Shown in pieces: positions 1 through 7,100 of a stretch of 9,259 nt of DNA; positions within the stretch are counted from its first letter, which is position 1; every line of letters begins with the position of its first letter. Source of the DNA: DATHGT01 sp035317605 (GTDB lineage: Bacteria; Methylomirabilota; Methylomirabilia; Rokubacteriales; CSP1-6); contig DATHGT010000296.1 of NCBI GenBank assembly GCA_035317605.1, forward strand, positions 1 through 9,259. Reading direction: 5' to 3'. The position numbers and the translations under genes are program-made. The notes beneath the pieces are model-generated. The model saw only the letters and a program-made list of their open reading frames with translations, was not told the DNA's origin and did not search any database.

Positions 1-146
1 TCTTCTGATAAACGATTCCAGGCGCATCGGTCCTTGGCCTCCCCCTTCTTGAGCTTGGTCGCCCGAGCAGGGTAGCCGAGCGAGCCGATGCGCTCTTGCT
101 TTCAGGTCGTTACATCACCGGACACTTTTCGGAGACGAGCCGGAAT
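1..146. other. Unassigned sequence abutting the truncated transposase; possible fragment of a second mobile element
   Basis: The similarity of the neighbouring transposase to its family stops at about base 147, so this stretch has a different origin. On the minus strand it begins near the junction with CCGAAAAGTGTCCGGTGATG, at about 132 to 113, which resembles the GTGTCC-type terminal repeats of some IS21- and IS3-like elements. A minus-strand reading frame from about base 96 to the window edge contains LGYPAR, a phrase that recalls the helix-turn-helix of IS3-type OrfA proteins, but the rest of the frame does not support it well. The sequence is too short to classify, and the mobile-element reading is a guess. 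Confidence 0.2.
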
Positions 147-1276
147 ATTCGCGTGACCGCGCAGGTGGGTCCGGCGCATCCCGCCGGTGTCGTAGACGTG
201 GGCAAACGAGCGCTCGACGTACTGGCCGCGCCGTCGCATCAGCCGATGGCCACGCTCGCCGCGGACGCGGCGGCGATTGCCGTAGACGGGGGCCTGCGCC
301 TCGGGCGCCTTCGCCCAACTCCGCCGCCCGCGCTCGGGCTCCGCGATGTAGCTCCGGACGCTCAGCGCGTGCAGATCGATCAACGTCTGATTGCTGTGAT
401 AACCGCGATCGGCCACGATCTCGGCCAGCGCCGTCGGCATGCCCACTGCGGCCGAGGCCGCTTCGATCTGCTCAGCGGCCATGATCGCGGTCTCGACGAG
501 ACTCGTGGTGTCGCCAACATCCGCGCCTTGGACGGTGACGGCCAGCAACGCGCCCGTATCCAGATCGACCGCGTGTTCCGCCTTGTGAGCGAGGTGGGTC
601 CGGCCGTCCTTCATCTTCGTGATCTTGGCGTCGGGGTCCGACGGATTCTCCCAGTCCTTGTTCGACGTGCGTTTCTTCCGTCGCCGATCGAGCCGGGCCA
701 ACGCGGCGCGCGTCGGGGTCTTCACGCCCGAGGCCGCGCCAGGCGCGTCAGGAAGGCGTGATAGCTCTCGCCGGTGTCGCGCCGCACGATGCTGCGCATG
801 GCGGCGTTGGCTTCGAGCGTCGTCGCGTCGATCGCGACCGTCTGGCCTTTCAGCAACCCCGCCGTCACCAGCCGCTCCTGGGCCCACGTGAAGACGGCCC
901 GATGCGTGTCGACGTCGATCAGCCGCCGCGTCCGCGAGATCGTCGAATGATCCGGGGCGGCCTCGTCGACGCCCAACCCCACGAAACTGCGGAGGGCCAA
1001 GGAATCGGCCACGCGCCAGGCGATCCCGCGCTCGGAGTCGATACCTTCGAAGTAGCCGATCAAGAGCAACCGGAAGTACCGGCCGGGCGGCAGGCCGGGC
1101 CGGCCCATCACCGGCGCGTAGAACGCCCCACACTCCGCCTCGGCAAACCGGTCGAAGCCCGCCTCGTCGAGGATGGTGTTCAGCCGCGTGTAGAACGGGT
1201 GGCCGGGCGACACCGGAAGATCGGTGGCCGCCACCCATATCGGGGCTTGTGCGCTCTTCCGTTTGCCCATCGCCAT
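102..1276 (-). pseudogene. IS1182-family DDE transposase, frameshifted and C-terminally truncated
   Basis: This is the transposase of the insertion sequence, split over two frames. The first part starts at the ATG at 1276 (MAMGKRK) and carries the family's N-terminal phrases GHPFYTRLN, LLIGYFEGIDSERGIAW and PDHSTISRTRR, then the first catalytic aspartate in VAIDATTLEANAAMRS (residue 150). It reaches TGESYHAFLTRLA and then runs to a TGA at 722. The second part continues in another frame with ASGVKTPTRAALARLDRRRK, ITKMKDGRTHLAHKAEHAVD, the second aspartate in VADRGYHSNQT and the glutamate in QYVERSFAH, up to HLRGHANI. One missing base at about 734 to 736 explains the frame change, since relatives read LAQASG here. 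After HANI, at about base 147, the expected tail is replaced by unrelated residues ending at a TGA at 102. All three DDE residues are encoded, but no full-length protein can be made. No A-rich slippery site suggests programmed frameshifting. Confidence 0.9.
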
Positions 1277-1341
1277 GGACCGCAGTGTACGGTCCCACTC
1301 GTGGTTCTGGCGATCAATCTCTCAACTTTAACCACGGGCTG
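147..1341 (-). mobile_element. Remnant of an IS1182-like (IS5/IS4-superfamily) insertion sequence
   Basis: The element is recognised from its transposase. The upstream end is placed tentatively near 1341, where the minus strand reads CAGCCCGTGGTTAAAG about 65 bases before the transposase start, a layout and sequence usual for the leading end of such elements. Just outside it the minus strand reads CTAGACTAG, which might include target sequence. The other end is missing because transposase similarity breaks off at about 147, so no pair of inverted repeats or target duplication can be shown. With a frameshift and a lost end, the copy is very probably immobile. The transposase identification is firm; the exact outer boundary is an inference. 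Confidence 0.6.
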
Positions 1342-1442
1342 CTAGTCTAGGTCCGCGAGCCTCTCGCACCGGCGCGACGGAACGAAACCAGTGGTCAACG
1401 GATCCGTCCCTTGGATGCGCAGGAGTGAACTAACGTTTCCTT
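1277..1442. other. Short gap between the IS transposase and the broken operon; no gene seen
   Basis: Bases 1277 to 1341 probably form the leader of the insertion sequence. Bases 1342 to 1442 belong neither to the recognisable IS nor to the methyltransferase fragment. No minus-strand frame continues the methyltransferase fold and no other protein similarity was seen. A small inverted repeat, GCGAG-3 bases-CTCGC at 1355 to 1367, is present but has no following T-tract, so it is not called a terminator. Confidence 0.4.
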
Positions 1443-1556
1443 TCACAGGAGACGGTACGGACTCTCCACACCACAGTAAACGGCCGCCCGTACCTCGTGG
1501 TAGAGTCGCCCGGAGCCGCAGCCGAATTCGAGGACGCGTTGGCTTCCCCGGCCCAC
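1443..1556 (-). pseudogene. 5' fragment of a class I SAM-dependent methyltransferase (37 aa)
   Basis: The preceding FkbM gene ends with TAG at 1570-1568. Only 11 bases later a GTG at 1556 is preceded by GGAGC four bases upstream, a good ribosome-binding arrangement, so this looks like the start of a real next gene in the operon. The short product contains RVLEFGCGSGRLYHEV, the glycine-rich SAM-binding motif I of class I methyltransferases, followed by VYCGVE, which fits the start of the second strand and its acidic ribose-binding residue. It then ends at a TGA at 1443. Members of this fold need roughly 150 to 250 residues, so the substrate-binding part is missing. The break lies about 100 bases from the IS remnant, which suggests that insertion or recombination removed the rest. 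Motif I is clear; the history is inferred. Confidence 0.6.
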
Positions 1557-1567
1557 GATCGCTCCGG

Positions 1568-2545
1568 CTAATCCGAGACGACCTGCAGGCGCGCGTCCGA
1601 CAGGGTCGCCTTCAGCGCCGGAGGCGGCAAGCGGCAGAACAGCCAGTTGTACTGGGACTCCACATACCGAAATGCGCCACTCCGGGTATGCTCGAGACGA
1701 AAGTCGTTGATGTAATAGGCCTCCATTCCCGATGCTTCTTGACACGCGCGGACGAACCCCTTCGCGATGGCTGGTCCCAGGACTTCCATGATCAAGAAGT
1801 TGATCCTCCACAGCTCATCCCCCGCGCCTTCCAAGAACTCGAACTCGGCGCCCTCGATATCGACCTTGACGCACAGGCGCTCGAGGTTTCGTCTTCGACA
1901 AAACTCGCCGAACGATATGACGTCGACATCCGTCTCGAAGGTCTCGTGTGTCGCCCGGAACATCTCGGTGAGCGACGAGGATAAGCTGTCGGAGATGTTC
2001 TCGAACCAGGGCGCACGGCCCGTCGATCGACCGACTGCACGTTGAAAGCCGACGACGCGGGGAAGGTGATTTCGGCCGACGTTCGCCTCGAGCCTGCGGA
2101 ACAACGACGGCGACGGCTCGAAATAGTAGATCGGAGTTTCAGGGGCAGCCTCGGCGACGTGGAACAGAAATAACCCGAGGTGGGCCCCGACATCGACGAA
2201 GGCGGCGGATCGCTTCGCCAGAACCCGCGCCAGCCGTAGCGCGCCACGCTCGCCTCGATGGTCGTTCAGCGAACCGTACAGATAGGCGGCGCTTGCGGCA
2301 GCCGGCAGGTGCAGCCTGTACCTCCCCGAAATCCCAAGATTCGTCCGAATGTCGGCATCGGGGGAGAGCACTGTCCGCGCATGAAGGGCAGCTAGGCACT
2401 TCAGCCGATTGCCTCCCTTCAATGCGGGCGATAATGCCGCCCCAAGGTAGAGGGCCTGCCGCCTGAGAGGAAGTCGGCGAATCATCCGATCGGCGATGCG
2501 CCTGCCCCACGTCGATTGACTGTGGCCGGACGCAGTAACGGTCAT
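1568..2545 (-). CDS. FkbM-family SAM-dependent methyltransferase (325 aa)
   Basis: The protein is assigned to the FkbM family, whose members O-methylate sugars or other small metabolites and are common in capsule, O-antigen and exopolysaccharide loci. Reading from the ATG at 2545, residues 116-126 (FVDVGAHLGLF) form the SAM-binding glycine loop. FEPSP at 142-146 carries the acidic residue expected to bind the ribose, and CVKVDIEGAEFEFLEG at 225-240 is the family's signature DIEGAE motif. The first 100 residues are basic and poorly conserved, and no signal peptide is seen, so it should act in the cytoplasm. The ATG at 2545 overlaps the TGA of the upstream gene as ATGA. No good Shine-Dalgarno site precedes it, which fits translational coupling. 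The frame stays open upstream to 2683, but that would overlap the previous gene deeply. The acceptor sugar cannot be told from sequence. Confidence 0.88.
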   Translation of the reverse strand: MTVTASGHSQSTWGRRIADRMIRRLPLRRQALYLGAALSPALKGGNRLKCLAALHARTVLSPDADIRTNLGISGRYRLHLPAAASAAYLYGSLNDHRGERGALRLARVLAKRSAAFVDVGAHLGLFLFHVAEAAPETPIYYFEPSPSLFRRLEANVGRNHLPRVVGFQRAVGRSTGRAPWFENISDSLSSSLTEMFRATHETFETDVDVISFGEFCRRRNLERLCVKVDIEGAEFEFLEGAGDELWRINFLIMEVLGPAIAKGFVRACQEASGMEAYYINDFRLEHTRSGAFRYVESQYNWLFCRLPPPALKATLSDARLQVVSD

Positions 2546-3054
2546 CGCGGGATGACCGAACCGCTCAACCCGTGCTCCCTCACCCACCGGCCCAACGCCG
2601 TGACCCCGAGGAGCCGTCGATATGAACGCCCGCCGGTCATCACGTTTTGCGCCGCGAGTCGTGCAATCAGCGGTCGCTGGCACTTATCACCCTTGGCGAC
2701 CTGCTCGACGTCGGGGAAGGTACTCCACCACCGGGTCGGGCTCGGGCTGGAGACCTTGTCGACGCAAATACCCGTCAGCTTTGCGAGCACCTCGCAGAGA
2801 AACGGCTTTGTCCCATCGTCTCGAAACGTCATCGACACCGGCATCGGCCGTGACCCGACGAGGTCGGTGATAGCGATGGTGGAGGCTTCGTTGCGGGCGA
2901 CCACCGCGAACTGACCTCGCAGGCGTCGAGCAAGCGCTTTTGCGCTCTCGAGGGTCACACACGACGCGAAGACCGGATCGTCTGGCCGCAACAGCCGACC
3001 ATCGAGAATTGGAAGGCCATCGATCGTGCCGCTGAGCATCGCGGAGGACGTCAT
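2542..3054 (-). CDS. Hypothetical protein, 170 aa; faint resemblance to the glutaminase domain of asparagine synthase
   Basis: The ATG at 3054 overlaps the stop of the upstream FkbM gene (ATGA), and its own TGA overlaps the ATG of the downstream FkbM gene in the same way, so it is an integral operon member. No family is certain. Residues 43-69, from LRGQFAVVARN to ITDLVGSRPM, resemble the strand pair LxGxFA...DRxGxRPL near the middle of class II glutamine amidotransferase domains of asparagine synthases. However, the protein lacks the N-terminal catalytic cysteine those enzymes need (it begins MTSSAML), and there is no ATP-pyrophosphatase half. It also lacks a signal peptide and obvious membrane segments. 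It could be a decayed or repurposed amidotransferase domain, as asparagine-synthase-like genes are frequent in exopolysaccharide loci, or something unrelated. Its existence as a gene is better supported than its function. Confidence 0.6.
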   Translation of the reverse strand: MTSSAMLSGTIDGLPILDGRLLRPDDPVFASCVTLESAKALARRLRGQFAVVARNEASTIAITDLVGSRPMPVSMTFRDDGTKPFLCEVLAKLTGICVDKVSSPSPTRWWSTFPDVEQVAKGDKCQRPLIARLAAQNVMTGGRSYRRLLGVTALGRWVREHGLSGSVIPR

Positions 3055-3896
3055 GTCGCCGTCTGTCCTGCCCTCACGGCCATGACCATCCGATTGCCGA
3101 GATGCGACCCTTCGGGGAGGACCGTGAAGCCGAACGCGGCCACGTCGTCCTCGAACTCCCGCAGGCCGTACCCGTCGAACAACTCGGCAACGATCAGACG
3201 GACTCGCCTCAGCCATTCGTTGTTCGAATGGAACACGCGCTCGACGCCGTTTTCGATATCGACCTTCAAGAGATCGATCGTCTCGATTCCGAATTCATCG
3301 AGAATGGACGGGATCGATCGTCCCCGCACTCGATATGTCCCCCCATCCAGCGCCGTGTGCCCGCCCCACGCCCACCGGCTTTCCCGAAAGTACACGTCAC
3401 CGTCCGTGTCGCTGAGCGCGGCCGCGATGACCGTCGCATGCTTCACCGGCCGAAGATTGTCCCGCAGGAGCGCGACGTTCCCGCGCGACGGCTCGACGCA
3501 CACGAACCGGGCGTCGGGGAAGGCCTGGGACAGGTAGAGTGTCGTCAGCCCGATGTTCGCCCCCGCATCCACCACCGTCCCAATCCCGCCGGTGAGGGAT
3601 GGTGGCACCTCGTAGCACCGGGTGCCGAATACCTCGCTGAAGATGAATAGATCGCCCGAGAACGTGCGCATGGTCACGGCCTGAGTTCGTCCGGACAAGC
3701 GCAGCTCGTACGTTATCGGCCACTTCACGAGCGCAGTCAGCCATCGCAGCGGTCGACAGTTCCCGAGATGAAACAGCATGAGATTGACGACAAGAAGCGC
3801 CGTGGTCCGCCAGTTCGACCCGAGGTGATGGGCCAGCTCGATTTCGCTCCAGTACGCGCGTGCCTTCGTCGCCAGCCTGCCGAACGTCACGTTCAC
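3051..3896 (-). CDS. FkbM-family SAM-dependent methyltransferase (281 aa) with an altered DIEGAE motif
   Basis: Residues 108-120 (VVDAGANIGLTTL) are a textbook FkbM motif I. CVEPS at 133-137 supplies the ribose-binding acidic residue, and LLKVDIENGVERVF at 209-222 occupies the place of the family signature LLKVDIEGAE, with GA replaced by NG. A hydrophobic stretch at about residues 32-45 (TALLVVNLMLFHLG) could tether the protein to the membrane. The start is the GTG at 3896, which overlaps the TGA of the short upstream ORF as GTGA and lies four bases after GGAGG. A second in-frame GTG two codons later is also possible. Its role is probably methylation of a sugar or lipid-linked glycan intermediate, inferred from the family and the neighbouring glycan genes. 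Whether the altered motif affects activity cannot be judged. Confidence 0.87.
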   Translation of the reverse strand: MNVTFGRLATKARAYWSEIELAHHLGSNWRTTALLVVNLMLFHLGNCRPLRWLTALVKWPITYELRLSGRTQAVTMRTFSGDLFIFSEVFGTRCYEVPPSLTGGIGTVVDAGANIGLTTLYLSQAFPDARFVCVEPSRGNVALLRDNLRPVKHATVIAAALSDTDGDVYFRESRWAWGGHTALDGGTYRVRGRSIPSILDEFGIETIDLLKVDIENGVERVFHSNNEWLRRVRLIVAELFDGYGLREFEDDVAAFGFTVLPEGSHLGNRMVMAVRAGQTAT

Positions 3897-4108
3897 CGAA
3901 CCTCCGAAGCGACACAGCCCATGACCGATCGACCGTCCCGAAGTCCGACGTACGTCAGCCAGGCAACACTGGCGCGAATTCCTTCCTCCAACGTCACCAC
4001 CGGCTGCCCTTCCAAGATTCTCCGCGCCTTCGCCGCGACATGCTCGCCTTCAATGGGGCCGGGACAGTCTCGATCGACCAGTTTCTTGGCGATATTTCCA
4101 ATGGACAT
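3893..4108 (-). CDS. Short ORF (71 aa, or 79 aa from a TTG at 4132) resembling the C-terminal tail of an SDR-type NAD-dependent epimerase
   Basis: The ORF sits between the lyase gene and an FkbM gene and overlaps the latter as GTGA. From the ATG at 4108 the product begins MSIGNIAKKLVD and later reads AKARRILEGQPVVTLEEGIR followed by SVAWL. This pattern recalls the end of extended short-chain dehydrogenase/epimerases such as nucleotide-sugar epimerases and decarboxylases, where a helix with xIxELAxxLV is followed by a linker, then AxxxLGWxPxVxLEEGLxxTIxW. The linker is shorter than usual and the whole NAD-binding Rossmann half is absent, so no enzyme activity is expected. The same frame stays open upstream to the stop codon of the lyase gene. 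Neither start has a good ribosome-binding site. It is most likely a gene remnant, but a small expressed protein maintained by coupling to the next gene cannot be excluded. Confidence 0.45.
   Translation of the reverse strand: MSIGNIAKKLVDRDCPGPIEGEHVAAKARRILEGQPVVTLEEGIRASVAWLTYVGLRDGRSVMGCVASEVR
3901..3905 (-). promoter_or_regulatory. Shine-Dalgarno site GGAGG for the GTG start at 3896
   Basis: The minus strand reads GGAGGTTCG immediately before the GTG. This is the clearest ribosome-binding site in the operon. It lies inside the last codons of the short upstream ORF, and it decides the unusual GTG start. Confidence 0.65.
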
Positions 4109-4159
4109 GGACGAACGACGTCGAGTCGTCAAGCCGGTGACGACCGTGTTGGGCGCAAC

Positions 4160-7100
4160 TCACTTCGGCCCGAACGTCCGCTCGACCGTCCCGCGAGACG
4201 TCGTCGAAACATACCCCGTGGGGGCGATGCGGGTCGTCGTGGTTCCGGTGTCGATGACGAGCGCGTCCGGCTGTCCCGTGACGTGCAATCCGGCCGGCCT
4301 CTCACCTCTGCGCCAGGGAACGATGACGGACGTGAATGTGCCTGTGCCGCGCACGCGCAGGATGTACTGACTCTCCGGTTTGTCGGTGATGAAGCCGCCC
4401 CACGGGACCGCCGACCAATGACCGATCACGGCCGTTTGCGCGCCAGACGCGACGTGGTACACGTCCCAGTCCACGCCGTGACGTCCCGAAAACTCGAAGC
4501 GCGTCACCCCTGGGTCCAGCGCGAGCGACGGTGCGACGGACGGCAACTGGTGGGTGGGATCTTTCACGTCGTGCTCGCGGGCGGGATGTGCGCGTGGAGG
4601 TGGGCGCATCGGTCCCGCTGGCGTTCCGACGTCTCCCGTCGCCATCAGATTCAGCGTCACGATCTTCGGCGCCGCGGCCCCGATGCCTTCGAACGAGTCT
4701 CGGATGACGATGACCGGATGGTTCGGTTCGACACGGATCATCGTGATCGCGCGCGTCCATGAGGCCCCCGACCGCGAAAAGCGCGACCGCACGTGCGCGC
4801 CATCCTGGAAGCTGACGAACCGGTCCTGAGTGGACACAGCCCAGCCCCGACCCGAGTTCAATGGAACCGAGTCCCCATCCCATGGATGGCGAAGGCTGTC
4901 CTCCATGACCACGGCGCTGTGCATGTACGCTCCCCCCGCCTGCGGGGTGTACAAGCTCCCCCAGTCGATCGACAGGGGTGCGCCGAGCGCGTAGATGACC
5001 ACCGAGCCATGGTCATCGTGACGGTGATCCGAGTAAAAGTCTCCATTGACGACCCACACCGCCGTTTCGTCCGGCGTCCCCCAGCCATGGCGAAGCACGG
5101 TGTAATAGCCCGGAAACGCCGCGTCTCCGAGCCGTGGATCCGCGGCCGGCAGCCCGTCATCAATGGTGAGCAGCGTCGAACCGAAGAAGCCCGAGTGGGG
5201 CCGCCCAGCCGCCTGCCAGGCGGCCATCAGACGCGCACTCAACCTCGGATCAGCATGACGGAACCCGGTGCCCAGGACACCGTAGAGCTCCGACGGCTCC
5301 GTCGAGCTGTCACCGAGCGAGATGACCGCACGTCGTCCGCCCACCCGTGGCTCCGGTGGCGTGAGGAGATTGAGGTAGAACTCGGCGAACTTCGCCAGGC
5401 GTGGCTCGGCCCCGAACGGATCCGGCTCACCCAACTGCTTCAACTGCAGCAGCATGTTCAACGTCGGGGCAAAGGACGCCCCGATGTAGTGTGGCGCGCT
5501 CATCTCCGCACCGTGCTCGTTGACGATCGTCTTGACGACGTTCGTGACGCGCGCGGCGACCCCCGCCGCGTGGTATCGCATGTCGGGATGCTCGGCGAGC
5601 CACAGCGCGTAAAAGTTTCGATAACCCTGTTGCTGAACCGGCATGTTCGCGGTGCCGAGGTTCAGTCCATGCTCGGTGAAAAGCGGCACGAAGTCGTCAT
5701 CCCAGAGGACATTCGCAAAGAGCACCGCTGTCGCCTTGGCCCGAGCCCGTTCCTCGGCCGTCAGAACCGGCGAGCCGAGGAGCTGGTCGAGCCATAGTCC
5801 CTTCCGCATCATCTCGAGGCCGCCATGCCAGTAGCCGAACCGAAAGGAGTAGGTGCCCGGCCCATTCACCAGGTCCTCGAGGAGATCCTTCGCGACGTCC
5901 GTCACCGCTTTCAGCGCCTCGCGGGCCTTGTTGCCCGTCGTGTCCGTCCACATGTCCATGAGGGCGCGGCTGGACGGCTCAGCGCTGTACAGCTCGCGAT
6001 GGTACGCGCGATCGACGCGCAGACGCGCGCGAACGCGCTTCACGGACTCCGCGTCCATGTACGGTGAGCCGTATCCGCGCGCCTGATCGGGAAACTGCAG
6101 CGCGTAGCGGTGGATCTTGGCGAGGCCGACACCCGCGTGCAAGTTCATCTGACGATTCACAGGCTGAACCTGGTCCGGTGGCGCCAGATCGGCTTTAGTA
6201 CCCAGAAACAGACCCCACTGGAAGCGCGTCCGAGGAAACACGCGCCCGTCGGCGCTGCGACGGTAGCTCTGCACTGTCAGGCCGGCCTGGCGCCCTTTCC
6301 CGTTTCCGGGCAGACTCGTGTAGATTCCCACGCCGCTGAACGCGGCTCCCAACGCCCGCGAAGCGCGGCCGGCGAAGATGCCGAGGAGGTTGGCATGTGC
6401 GGGCGCCTGTTCATCGAACAGTTGCCAGTACCAGCCAGTATCGGCGGCCCATGGATCCCACACCGACATCCAGCGCCAGCCGCCCTCGTTGGAGACATAC
6501 TGTGATGCCATCGGCCGGTCGTAGCGCAAGTCGACCTGGGCGTCGAGGGCCGGCCGCGTATGCCCAACTCGATACGTCTGGCCATCGGGCTCGTAGCCGT
6601 ACTGTCTCGCTCTTGCAAGATGTCCCCGATAGCGCGCATGGGTGGGATGCAGGGCGTCGTAGACGTCGATCGAATACGAGAGGTCCATGTCCGTACTCTC
6701 TTCGAACAAGATTGACGGGTGCCCCGCCTCGACCGTGATCGTCGACACGTAGAAGCCTCTTCCGGCGGAAGCGACCTTCTGCTGCCCGTACACATACTCG
6801 GGTCGGTCGAAGGAGTAAAACACCTCCATGACTACCTTCAGGGGACCTTCCTCGAGCACCCGCACCGCGATAGAGCGAGTACGGGTCGCCCTGACCTGCA
6901 GCACATTCGGGCCCTGCCCTGTCCACGTGCCGTCGCGCATGCGCAGTCCCTGGACGGGTGCCGGTGTGCCTTCCCAATCCTCGGCGCCCGCGATGATCCG
7001 TGCGCCCACGATCCCGTTGGTCACCTCATAAAAGCGGCCCGCCCGCCGTAAGTACACGGGCCGGGAGGGCGTCATCCCCGGCCGGCGGCCCCGCACGATC

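Noticed and set aside
735..1298. N-terminal half of the long minus-strand frame that ends at 102
   Set aside because: Only the part after about base 735 is transposase. The upstream part is out of frame with the conserved N-terminal transposase sequence and is spurious.
96..1345. Plus-strand open frames opposite the transposase
   Set aside because: They are antisense to a well-recognised transposase and their translations show no known domains.
1355..1367. Small inverted repeat GCGAG/CTCGC as a terminator
   Set aside because: The stem is only five pairs and no run of T follows on either strand, so chance in GC-rich DNA is the simpler explanation.
2546..2683. Upstream extension of the FkbM gene ending at 1568
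   Set aside because: It would overlap the preceding gene by about 140 bases and adds residues without FkbM similarity. The ATGA-coupled ATG at 2545 is the better start.
3860..4762. Plus-strand 300-aa open frame
   Set aside because: It crosses several minus-strand genes and their overlaps, is very rich in Arg and Asp, and shows no family resemblance. It is a shadow frame.
4793..5797. Plus-strand 334-aa open frame opposite the lyase gene
   Set aside because: It is a long antisense frame produced by high GC. Its translation is arginine-rich with no recognisable motifs, while the opposite strand encodes a clear signal-peptide-bearing lyase.
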